Assembly: GCA_022661535.1 (NCBI GenBank)
Contig: JAKULF010000011.1
Location: 2,046,001-2,110,000 of the forward strand
Length of the DNA stretch: 64,000 nucleotides
Source: Eutypa lata
Lineage: Eukaryota > Ascomycota > Sordariomycetes > Xylariales > Diatrypaceae
Direction of reading: 5' to 3'
The translations under genes were made by a program, and so were the position numbers. Below the pieces are notes generated by a model, which worked only from the letters and a program-made list of their open reading frames with translations, searched no databases and was not told the DNA's origin. Of the stretch, positions 12,702 to 22,567 are shown one piece after another. Within the stretch, counting starts at the first letter, position 1, and the number at the start of each line of letters is the position of its first letter.

Positions 12702-13730
12702 CTAAATCTTAACCTTGCTCCAGCCTCCCCGCGTATTCACAGCAACCAGCTTGGCCGGCTCCGTCGTGCCGTTGACGGGAAGCGCCATCGAGCCGTCAGT
12801 CGTAATATACAGCACATCGCTATCAAAGGCGGTGTTACCAAACGCCCCTGCCGTGTCTCCGCCGATTGTGAGCTCCGAGGGAGAACCCAAGACGACCGCG
12901 TTCGTGCCGTCTTCCTGCATGGTAGCCAGCATATTATCAAAGCCAGTCATGACCCAGATGGTGCCCCGCGCATCAAACGTAAAGTCGTCCACGGAAATGG
13001 CATTGTCAACCGTGCCGACCTTTTCCACCGCGGCACCTAGCACGGGATATCCGCTCTCGTCGATCTCGATCCGGAAGATCATCACCTTGCTCGTGTTGGA
13101 CCAATACAAGTACCCCGCGCGGACCTTCAGACCATTAACACCCAAGCTGCTCTGGATAGCGTCGCCGCCCGTAGCCTTCGTCTCGGGCACGTCGAGCACG
13201 ACTTCGTACGCGCCCGTCGCCACTTCGACGCGGTAGACCACACCGCGGTGTACATCGGCGACTAGAATAGCTGCTGATCCTTCCAGCCCGGGAATCGCCA
13301 CGACACCATTGAGCAGACCCGCCTCGGGGACGTGTGCGACGGTGCGCGCGCCGGTCAGCTCGCCATCCGCATCTAACATTACCTCCTTCAGCGTGGCGGA
13401 ACCCGGCGCCGGCTCGGGCCAGGTCGTGAAGTTCGCGGCCGCGACAACGAAGGTGTCCGGGCTCGTCTGCGCGATGCCGACGAGGGCTTCGGCGTCCTCG
13501 AAGGTGTGGATCAGTCCCATCTGCGGGTGCGCCGAGTACGGTTCCTTGAGCGTGTAGATGCTGGCGGTGGGGTAGAACATCGTCGTGACGAGGTCGCCGT
13601 TGGGACGGACGACGATGTTCTCGAGGAATGTCCCTGTTTCGTTGAATTGGAACAGCGTCTTGTGAGGCAGCGGGGGTGCGAGAGCAGGGACCGCTGCGAA
13701 TAGCGCTGATAGGAGAAACGCGGTTCTCAT
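12702..13730 (-). CDS. Secreted SMP-30/gluconolactonase-like beta-propeller
   Basis: Intronless 342 aa protein. It begins with a classical signal peptide (MRTAFLLSALFAAVPALA), so it should be secreted or vacuolar. The rest carries repeated strand patterns of a six-bladed propeller of the SMP-30/lactonase/NHL type: I-V-V-R-P-N-G-D-L near the start, a central N-G-L-K-V-R-A-G-Y-L-Y-W-S-N-T-S-K block, and later V-D-D-F-T-F-D-A-R-G-T-I-W-V. The N-G-L and D-D-F segments match where metal-binding Asn/Asp residues sit in this superfamily. Fungal paralogues of this length are common and often sit near secondary metabolism or secreted-protein genes. The substrate is unknown. The gene is GC-rich compared with its flanks and lies convergent to the DUF7726-type gene, with about 295 bp between stops. 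Confidence 0.85.
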   Translation of the reverse strand: MRTAFLLSALFAAVPALAPPLPHKTLFQFNETGTFLENIVVRPNGDLVTTMFYPTASIYTLKEPYSAHPQMGLIHTFEDAEALVGIAQTSPDTFVVAAANFTTWPEPAPGSATLKEVMLDADGELTGARTVAHVPEAGLLNGVVAIPGLEGSAAILVADVHRGVVYRVEVATGAYEVVLDVPETKATGGDAIQSSLGVNGLKVRAGYLYWSNTSKVMIFRIEIDESGYPVLGAAVEKVGTVDNAISVDDFTFDARGTIWVMTGFDNMLATMQEDGTNAVVLGSPSELTIGGDTAGAFGNTAFDSDVLYITTDGSMALPVNGTTEPAKLVAVNTRGGWSKVKI

Positions 13731-14554
13731 CTTGGAGACTGCGCTTTTTCCGAGACTAGATTATCACGTCGCAATTAATCTTAGTCCCCCATGCCGTCGA
13801 TTGTGCCTCCAAACTCATCCTTTTATACCAGGAAGCTCAGCCCCTATATCCCCGTCGACGTCAGCAATAGCTGTCAGCCCCATCGATCGATCCGTGTACG
13901 TAAGATCAGCTATTCAAGCCGTGCTATCCCGTGTGCACCAGGACAACGGCGGTCCGGGTATTAGTATGTCGCTCCGTCGCGTCTAACTGAAGGGATGGGG
14001 AAAGTCCGTGTAAATGTGTAAACGCCTACATAAACGCCTATCTCCTCAAAATACCGTGATAGCACCGTACCTGGCCTCCACTAAACCCGAATCCTCCCAT
14101 ACAATGAGCGGGTCCGTAATTCCAGTTATAGTATAATATTGCGACGATCTCACTAGCTAGTCACTGCTCAGTACTTTCTCGTGGCCTTGTCTTCAAGCTC
14201 TAGAGTTAGAGTTCTAGGTACCAGGGCATACCGCGTGGTAAGAAATACAATAAGTTTCTTATGCGTTTTACCGTGACATATGAAGTACCAGTCATGTTTT
14301 TATCACTTAACCCCTTGTAGGGTTAAACCATCGTCTCGATTAACAGCTGAGGATGTTCAATGTTCAATGAGTAATCAATATGATTTTGCACTACATATGT
14401 TAACATCAATGCTTCAGTGACGACCTGGCGTCCGGAGTTAGCGGGAGCAAAACTCCGTTACCAAGCCAAATGACCTCTTCCAGAATTTCAATAGTTAATC
14501 TCAATGCCTAGGGATCTACCTCACATCGTAAGGCATCCAATTTTTTCGAAGGTA
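13731..14554. other. Intergenic spacer upstream of the SMP-30-like gene
   Basis: About 820 bp. The first 200 bases to the right of 13730 serve as the promoter side of the minus-strand propeller gene. The remainder to 14554 is AT-rich with no supported frame. It includes the sequence downstream of the AAA+ ATPase gene and its in-frame tail. Confidence 0.45.
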
Positions 14555-14851
14555 TTAGATGGGGTTGCCTCGGCCTTGGTTAGGAGAGTGACCCCCTGTC
14601 ATATGTTCACTCCAATTGGTGACTGGCACTGACGCGCTGGCCTGCGATGTGTGAGAGGTCCCGATCCTACTTCTTCCAGTTATGGGACTCATTATATCTG
14701 AGGTTTCGTGGTACCGTGGTTCCGCTGTTGGCGGTGTTCTCATCGGGACGTTGCCGAACTGCTGGGTCTCTTCCATGGCTGGACGGTTGCTTTGATAAGA
14801 ACCCATTATGCCACCTTGTGTCCACATCGATCTCTGAGGTAAATTGGTACT
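14555..14851 (-). other. In-frame 98-codon open tail after the AAA+ ATPase stop codon
   Basis: Directly after the TAG that ends the AAA+ ATPase (14852-14854) the same reading frame stays open for 98 codons, to a stop at 14555-14557. The encoded peptide (Q/N/S/T/P-rich, with GSYQSNRPAMEETQQFG and RGNPI near its end) matches the composition of the last 60 residues before the TAG. A 26-nt GT...AG pair spans the stop but is far too short for an intron. The tail could be the remains of an originally longer C-terminus cut off by a CAG-to-TAG change, a readthrough extension, or a chance open frame. Confidence 0.45.
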
Positions 14852-17800
14852 CTACAGCGATGGGCTGCCTCCAAGCTGGGACGCGTTCATATTTACTTGA
14901 CTTGGGTATGCAGGCATGCGTTGTGCGCCTACGATGCTCCCGGACTCGTAGCGTTGATATGGGGGTTCTTGTTGCAACCCCCTTTCCACGCCGGACACCC
15001 TACTGTACTCTGGTCGCTTCCTTCGCGTTATCAGAGGGCTTAGTGGCTTTTGGCCCACAGGCTCCCTTGGTGTCGCCCGAAGGAAATTCTCCTTGGCCCT
15101 TTCGTCCGCGTCGACGCCATAGATGTCTTTCAGGTAGTGCATGAACCCGAGGTACGAATGGGCCACCATTTCGAGGTGCTTGACTTCCAGGTTTACAACA
15201 GCGTCGGGGTCTTCTGTCTCCTCGTAGCTCTCGCCCTGAGCCTCGAACTCCGCTAGAGCTAGCGCTGTCTGGCAGGCGTTGCGGATTTGACGCCCGTTCC
15301 ACCTGGCCCTAGGGTTGCTTCGGTAGAAGTCGATTACGAAGACTCCGATAGGAACCTCCTGGACCTGCAAGTTTATACCCTTGTTCATGTATTGTTTCTT
15401 GATTCGTCCAATGTTCAGTCCGAATATAGCTTTAGTAGAGTCAAGATCTAACGGGGGGTAGTAAAGGCTCATGTGGATTCGTGATGTGAAAGCCTCATCG
15501 AAGTCGCCCACCCGATTCGTAGTCAGGAACAGAACACCATTGTAGTACTCTATGCATACTTCGTTAGAACTTATATGGGTAGATTATAGGTTTATAGCCT
15601 CACCTAGGATACGCAGGAATACTGATACAAGGCCATTGCGTATGTGATCAGTTGGTGCTCTGGCAGCTAGGAACACGTCTGCTTCGTCGAGGAGCAGGAT
15701 ACAACCCCATCGACTTGCTAGAGCAAAATTCTTTTCCAAAGAATTTTCAACATCGCTTGCCCAGAGGCCGAGGTCACCTATGATCTAGTCAGATCGCTTC
15801 AAGGGGGTACATATACAGGGTGGGGGAGACTAACCGCAGGTTATCTGAAAGAGTGGTTTCTTGAAGTATTCGGCGACACATTCTAAGAACTCGGTTACTT
15901 CCATTGCTGCATTTAGGGTGTTTTGATCTGATACTAACCTGCTGTAGTAGTTTTGCCTACACCGGGTGCGCCGTGGAGAAGAATGATCAAACCCTTCCCT
16001 TTAGTACGGTTAGTATGTTGTCCTACACACTGATGAAGGGATAGGGTCATACCTTTTCCCCGCACAAAATCCCAGTATTTCAGATCTCCCACCATCCTTC
16101 GCTTATCTCTGAAATGTTGCGCGATCAACGATTTAACCATCTCTTTGTGCCCGGGAGGCAGTACAAGCTGGTCAAATGCTGTGTCACGGCGTCTACCATG
16201 CGGATTTCCATTAATAGGAACGTCTTCTGGGGTATTAACCGGGGAAATACACATCAAATCGAGTATCCCTGTTTGCATTTCATCATCAGTTCGTGTGGTG
16301 GATTAAGTGTTTTCAGGGTCGCAGCGACTCTGTAGGTAAACTGGATAGTTATTCGGGGAAACTTACTCCATTTCCGACTTCGAAGCACGAAGCCAAACAC
16401 GCGGTGTGACATTATGAGAATCTCATCGTCCGTTATAGGGTTCTCTTCGGTGTGTACTTCGTTCTTTGGCCTGGGGTATATGGCAAGCGACGGGATACGA
16501 GAGCGATCTCGGGGAACTAAGCTGGACATGAACTCCGTGCTTTGGTTTTTCTCGGTAAACGAATCATCGCAGATCGTATCCTCACGGCAACATTCAAATG
16601 TGCAGACCGGTATATCGCAGTCTCTGACCATGGAGATCCCAACTAAGTTCTCTACTACTGGTTTCCACAGGTCTTTCTTTTTCGAGAAGAGGAACCTGTC
16701 GCCTGGATTCGGATGGTTTTCCTGGTTTGCAAACGCAGCTTCGAAGTCGATAACCACCTGACTGTCCACCTCCTCCATAGTATCTAGGGTCAGTCCATCG
16801 TAGTGCATGTGCCTAATTTGTATCATGTCCAAGAATTTCCGTCCCCGTGATAAGAGCTCTGATATAGAACCATGTAAAGGTCGTATTGGAAGGGAGGTTA
16901 CATATACCTCGTTATCAAATCTCTTAATCCCAAAATCTTCAGGTATTGGCCCTAGTCGAGTTCCATCAAAATCGATCGAGACACAATTAATGATAGCAGG
17001 AGCCTCATCGTTGCTAGTCTGAGTGAGTGGGTGTCTGATAACTCTGTGTTTTTCTCCACGAACACCGACCACTAGGTACACTTGGCTATTGTCCTTGCTG
17101 ATCACATTGTCTCCGGGCTTAAACATGTATCCAATGTCGCTGAAAGATACTTTATCGCAATTGGGATCTCTGACATATTGTATCCGCGGTTTCATATCGG
17201 TGTCCATGAAGTCTATCAAAAACCGAAGGTGTTGTAGAGTAGTGAGTGAAAGGAGATCGTCGCTATCGTAGTCTCCTGGCGTAGTTTTACTGTTGTCACC
17301 CGTAAGAGGGAATCGCGCCATGAGGTTCCTATACCAACTGCGAATTTTTAATTCGTAGTAGTCCAAAAGTTTGAATGGGCGGATGATAACGAGGGGCTCA
17401 GATACCAACTCTATCTTCATGTTGTTCTTCCCTTGGATCGCCTGAAGTACTTGGATAATGTGCGGAGAATTTATTCGAATGCGCTCTGGGATTGATGGCT
17501 TGATTGTCGCAGCACGTCCTGGTTTGCCACTTTCCTTTGTGCCATCATTGGCCGATTGATCACCAGAGTCACCACATACTGGCATTCCTTGAGCCGGTTG
17601 GGAGGTTAAGAAACCTACGCTGATTCTTGGCTCTTCAATCAACACGTCGATAGAGCCCTTGAGCTTGCTGGTCCCTTTCTTGCTTCTATGCCTCTTATAT
17701 AATTTGGGTTTTCTCAAACTCCCAACCGGTTCCGCACCAGGAGCGATTCTTTTGTCATCCTTAGCCTTGAATTCTTCCCAATTCATGCGATTGATACCTG

Positions 17801-18638
17801 GTACGATGATTTCGGAGGGCTCATCCACTGGTTTGAACCTTGTTCTAGTATCTGTTGGAACCAGTTGAACCCGGTTGGAAGGCCGGGATTTTCCGACAAT
17901 TCGTTGACGTAGTTTATCGTTGGGTTCCTCAGTAGGGGTCGGAAGGTATGGAGTTCGCGTATCATTATTTGCGAAGTCCTGGGGCTGGGTGAACTTTGAA
18001 GGCGGAGAAAATGGATTTTGTGGGGAGCTTGGATGAGATTGATTATTATACCCAGCTCGATGATGAATGGGTTGGTTATAAGGGGCCTGAGGCTGGTTAT
18101 AAAAGGCCCGAGGTTGCTTATAAGGCGCTTGAGGTTGATTGTGGTTGGGTTGATTGTATCCATTGGCAGCTCCATTATTGTATATATTACCAGCTGGACG
18201 TTTTGATGATGGAACGGTTTCTTTTTGGGATTTGTGTTCCTCTGTTCTTTGTCCGGTGGAAATACCTGTTGTACCGGATACACTACTATCGTCAGAATCA
18301 TAGCTCTCAACAGACCACTCTATATTCTCATGTCTCTGGCCATCCACATCACTTGCAGCTGGTCTTGCGGCATCTGAACGTCCACTAGATTCGGTTTCAT
18401 CGGAGTCTGTAGGAGCCAGTTTTGTTCCTGTTGTGTCGGCTTCGTCATCATGTTTCATGCGTGATAGGCCCTTATCTGAGCCATCTGCTACCCGTGCCTT
18501 GGCCCAACGTACATACTGTGATATTTTTTTGTCCAAATTTTCTGCAGTATTGGCCTCCTCTTCAATGTTTATACCTAGCCCCGCACCTTCTTCGTGTGCC
18601 AGGCCTGGTTGGTAAGATGTTTCTGTCGAATCCTCCAT
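14852..18638 (-). CDS. AAA+ ATPase with long disordered N-terminus (DUF7025-type), six exons, 1155 aa
   Basis: Exons on the minus strand are 18638-16367, 16268-16053, 15998-15939, 15882-15835, 15777-15604 and 15549-14852; every junction is GT-AG in phase 1 and the sum is 1156 codons. Residues 1-370 are disordered, with N-Q-P-Q-A-P-Y-type repeats around 165-205. Residues about 400-755 form the folded N-terminal domain seen in many fungal AAA proteins (ending in GFVLRSRKW). The ATPase core has Walker A HGAPGVGKT (about 837-845), the T-A-E-C-V-A-E block, the Q-I-T-C-G-D-L-G motif, Walker B CILLLDEADVF (about 889-899), sensor FLTTNR and the S-R-I-H arginine region. The catalytic set looks intact. 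Exons 3 and 4 are only 60 and 48 nt long. The family's substrate is unknown. The gene is divergent from a STAND-like gene 683 bp away. Confidence 0.88.
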
Positions 18639-19321
18639 ATTTCATGACGAGGAATACTGGATGAATGATTCTGAGATTGATGTAGCTGAAGCGATGTGAA
18701 GTAAGATGGATAATATCTGTATAGATATTCACGAAAGATACCATGTTCAAAAGCTGACTACCTCAAACATTCCTCGGTCTAGTTGCGGGGTATATTGGTA
18801 GATGATTGCGATGTCAATGAATTCACGCAGCCGCTAGATCCAAAGAGCGATCTTATTGGGTGAGTTAACTAATGTTATATGCAATGTGTCGGCTATGTCC
18901 AATGTGGGAAGTATCATTGGTTCACCAGGATATTGTGAAGCGATGTAACCATATAACAAGATAACCTTGCTGATGCCTCCTAAGCACGTTGGACATCTCA
19001 TTATTTCGCATTATCAACTCAAGTAAATCCTTAAAGTTGGATAGTTTAAAACGAGACATGTACCGGTAGATACCCCGGCTTCTCATAGCTGACCTTGCTC
19101 GTGTACGATCGCATCGTACTTAATTTCCCTGTTCCCTTATGCATATATAGACTACCCCTGTTTCTAAACACCCATTAACTTTCACAGAATAACTTTTAGT
19201 TCCCTTGTTTCTCCGCCCCCTCTTGTCGGATCTTCCAGATCCGACCTTCTCTTTGTGAAAACCATTAACAGTAGTTTCATCAAAAGTACTAGTTGTTGGA
19301 TACGGCCAATCTATTCTGACA
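18639..19321. promoter_or_regulatory. Shared upstream region between AAA+ ATPase and STAND-like genes
   Basis: 683 bp between the two divergent start codons. It is AT-rich. A TATATAG element at 19144-19150 lies about 175 bp upstream of the + strand ATG, and a CT-rich segment at 19190-19225 is the likely initiator zone of the + strand gene. The compact layout would allow co-regulation, but nothing in the sequence proves a bidirectional promoter. Confidence 0.35.
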
Positions 19322-21252
19322 ATGGCAGAACATACGAGCAATGTGAGGCCACCACCATCTTCAACATGTCAAATGAGATTTTGGGAATGGATTTTCCCCT
19401 CAGCTATGAGTGACTTTCAATCGAGATATCCTAGGGAGCCCAAGGGTCGTGCCGACTCCGGGTACAGTATCCGGCTGCTGAGCACTTGGGATGAAGTGTA
19501 CAACACGCTACACAATGCGAAGGAGAAGTACGAAAGACAATCTGGCCTCCGTGGAGGCCTAAGAAGAGGGCTCCGTAGGGTTGCGTTACATTCCGAACCT
19601 ATGGCCCAAGTGTCCAAGCTCGTGCCTAATATTGACTACGCATCACCGATAGTTGGAGCGTTAGAGATAATTTCTAGTGTATGTATGCCAATGCCGTTCC
19701 GTTCTATTGATCGATATCGGCTAACCAAAAATAGGCTGCAAAGAAGTCGATCGAAGTTCGAGATGAAATATCAACTTACTTGGATGATCTTGAAAGCAAT
19801 TTCGGAGACATCGACACATATCTGGCCACATTTCCCAATGACGAAAGTATCGTGACAGCCTCAACCAGATTAGTCTCCTCGATATTCCGAGCTACAGAAG
19901 AGGTTATCGGGTACTATATCAGGAACGAGGGTATGTGTTCCAACTAACCAAGTGTTAACTATATCTTGGCGTAAAGGGAATGACTAAAGTACATATTTCT
20001 AGTTCCAAAGGCGATTGCGGCTTTATACTATGGCCCAGACTACCAACAGTCACTCGTAGATAGCTTACAGCAGATCAAGTCAAGCAGTCAAATTCTTCTT
20101 CATCAGGCACACAATTCGAATATGTGGCAAAGCCGGCGGATCCTGGAAGTTACGCAGGACAGTACGATATTGTCCTCTAATTATTGTGAGATCAATGTAC
20201 TGATTGTTAGCAGATTCCTCCAAACTCCTCAAAGTTGGTGATAAGGTAGAGGAAATGGCAAGGGCGCAAATCGAAATGAAGAGTCTTTTTGAACAACTAG
20301 AGAAAGAGTTGCTGGGCAGGAAACAACAACAAGGTGAGTCTACCGACACTTTTTGACCGCTAAGGTTTCTGACAAGATTTCAGACCAGATCGAGAACCTC
20401 ACAGCACAGAATTCCCAATTAATCATGCAACTGGGCTATTACTGCGGTCACCCTTCGTCAGCAAGAAACCGTTCGCCTCTTCAAATTACGTCAGACATGG
20501 TCCTCTCTCTGCTCAATATTCCCGAACTGGAACATGCCGATATTGAATATGTGATGCATAATAAGAAGAGGATCCCACCAGAAGACCGTGCAAGGACTGA
20601 GCGGATCCTCGAAACCCAGCAGTTTCGGGAGTGGACAGTCGACGCGACTTCAAGAGAGCTTCTCATTCATGGGGATTTCAACGGGACACAATACGTTTCG
20701 GGACTCACCTTCTTTTGTTGCTCCCTTCTCGAGGCAATGCGGAATTCCGGACGGTTTCCGTTCATCGCATTCTTCTGTGGTCGTCACATCGATGAGGATG
20801 ACCCCTATGCTGGGGCCAGGGGGATGATACGGAGTCTGATCTCCCAGTTGCTCAGACAAAGGGAATTCGACATGACGAATGCACGTGAAATCGATTTCGG
20901 ACTTGTCGAACAGGGTGATATTCAGCAACTTTGCAAACTCTTCACGTGGTGCGTGTATCATGTTCCACAAGATATCGCACTTTTTTGCGTCATCGATGGG
21001 GTTAGGTATTATGAGAGGGAGCAGTACCTAGATGATTTTGGAGAGGTTTTGCTATCCATTTTGGAGTTGACGCGAGATGGCCAAGTGCGATGTGCTTTCA
21101 AAGTCCTTATCACGAGCCCGTCACCTACTACGGTCATCCGTCAAGCCGTCGACGAAGAAGATACCTTATCTATGGCATCTCATCCAAAGACGGGGCAAGC
21201 ATTCAGTCACTTACGCGTTTCTAGAAGGTTGCAGGAGAACTTAGTAATGTAA
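19322..21252 (+). CDS. STAND/NLR-like protein: DUF7708-type N-domain plus degenerate NACHT-like core, five exons, 567 aa
   Basis: Exons are 19322-19678, 19735-19930, 20003-20161, 20211-20333 and 20384-21252 (568 codons with stop; phases agree). The N-terminal 260 residues are helical. They include P-I-V-G-A-L-E-I-I-S and a D-D-L-E-x-N-F-G-D-I-D-T-Y-L-A-T-F-P block, the pattern of the N-terminal domain (DUF7708 in my recollection) found in front of many fungal NACHT proteins. Exon 4 encodes a coiled coil. Exon 5 resembles a STAND NTPase: LLIHGDFNGTQYVSG sits where the P-loop should be but lacks a GxxxxGK[S/T] signature, and LFCVIDGVRYYE resembles Walker B. The protein ends soon after an L-I-T-S-P block, with no ankyrin, WD40 or TPR sensor. 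It may be a regulatory or decoy-like short form, or a truncated NLR. Confidence 0.78.
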
Positions 21253-21328
21253 ATAGAGTTAGTTACCTTCAAGCTAAATGACATATGGTAACCAGACTTG
21301 GAACCTAATAGTATCTAATCACAACGCC

Positions 21329-22012
21329 TTAGAACAGCCTCTTATAGTGCTCGACCTCAACACTCAGCGTAACCGACGCGATAGCATCAGAGTACTTATC
21401 AAAATCCTTGTACTTCGAGAACTCCTTCGCAGCCTCGACGCTCTCCCACCCCCCAATGACGACATATTCCTCGACATCCTCCCTCCCCTCCACCTCCTCG
21501 ATGCGCCAACCACCGCGATGGACATACGGCTTAGCAAACTCCTCCTTGATGTTCTTAACACCAGCATAGACGCTCTCAAACTCATCCTTCCTGTCCTTTA
21601 CAACAGAAAACAGCGCGATGCCTACTACGGGGCTCCGCAGCACGGGTACGGCCCCTTCATCGTCCTCGACAATGGTGAAAGCCTCGATGCCATCGACGTG
21701 GAAGAAGCGAATGTTGTCGTTGTCGATGTGCTCTTGGACGGCGGGGTATACGCGCTCGTTCTCCTCGCTCGCGATCCAGAGGCCGTGCTCGGCCACCGAC
21801 GCCCAGTGCGCCGTCATTAGGATCACCGCCGGGTCCTCGACCTGCTGGAAGAGGGCGGCGCCGCGGGCCTCGTGGCCCAGGGGCGTGCTGGTTAGGTTCG
21901 CGGCGCACCATTCGTCTTGCACTTCCACGGCCTGCACGCATGCTGCTAGGAGCTCGGGAGTCACCGCATTGTGGGCGATTGTGGTGAAGGCGGCGAGCTC
22001 TGTTACCGGCAT
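21329..22012 (-). CDS. ABM-type dimeric alpha/beta barrel protein, duplicated module
   Basis: Single-exon 227 aa protein without signal peptide. Two halves show the same strand-helix plan expected of antibiotic-biosynthesis-monooxygenase-like (ABM/EthD-type) dimeric alpha-beta barrels. The first half runs T-E-L-A-A-F-T-T-I ... H-W-A-S-V-A-E-H-G-L-W. The second half starts VVGIALFSVVKDRKDEFESV and has G-G-W-E-S-V-E-A-A-K-E-F-S-K-Y-K-D-F. Each half has a W-x-S-V-x-E/A signature before a helix. No catalytic residues can be assigned, and many fungal members are uncharacterised. The gene is convergent with the STAND-like gene, with about 76 bp between stops, so their 3' UTRs probably overlap. Confidence 0.7.
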   Translation of the reverse strand: MPVTELAAFTTIAHNAVTPELLAACVQAVEVQDEWCAANLTSTPLGHEARGAALFQQVEDPAVILMTAHWASVAEHGLWIASEENERVYPAVQEHIDNDNIRFFHVDGIEAFTIVEDDEGAVPVLRSPVVGIALFSVVKDRKDEFESVYAGVKNIKEEFAKPYVHRGGWRIEEVEGREDVEEYVVIGGWESVEAAKEFSKYKDFDKYSDAIASVTLSVEVEHYKRLF

Positions 22013-22567
22013 TTTGCTTCCTTTTCTTTCTCAACTCTGAGGGGTTGTAGTGAGAAAGGTTGGTATCTATCCGTTGGAGTACGTGACTTAAGGTTCTACG
22101 GCGATAGGTTGATACGGTTTGTGCTGTAGTTAGGAGTGAGGGATAAAAGGAGAATAATAGTGTCCAATTGCGGGGTCTACAATATGGGGTTCAGTATGTC
22201 TCCTGGTATTCCTGGGGGTTAATCCTTCAACGTCATGTATCCAGACTATGACCAATATATAGGTTGCATTATTACAATTATAACTAGCCTACGTCACATA
22301 AGCTGCCTGGTTCAGTTCAGGCAACTGAAAACGGCGTGTTCAGATCACAAATTTTAGCTTGCGGGTCCCGATTACTAAATCCCTGCATATCATATTGCCC
22401 ATAATCAGCCGGAAGAGAGATCGGTGTGGTAGGAGAATATCATGATAATATTTATACATAAGGTAGATAGCCTACCGAAAATAACACCAAGCAAAATATG
22501 CTTGATTGTGAGGAGAGTTCTTCGACCCCTATTATCCAATGCACACAAGTTATCAATTCGCCATCCA
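22013..22567. other. Spacer between ABM-like and methyltransferase genes
   Basis: About 555 bp. It contains the promoter of the minus-strand ABM-like gene (GC-mixed to about 22180), then AT-rich sequence that should hold the 3' UTR of the O-methyltransferase. No frame or structural element is supported. Confidence 0.45.

Noticed and set aside
12715..13236. 173-codon + strand frame opposite the SMP-30-like gene
   Set aside because: Ser/Thr/Pro-rich antisense shadow of a clear secreted propeller.
14830..14860. Tiny intron removing the AAA+ ATPase TAG stop
   Set aside because: The only GT-AG pair is about 26 nt, well below known intron sizes in this window (49-98 nt).
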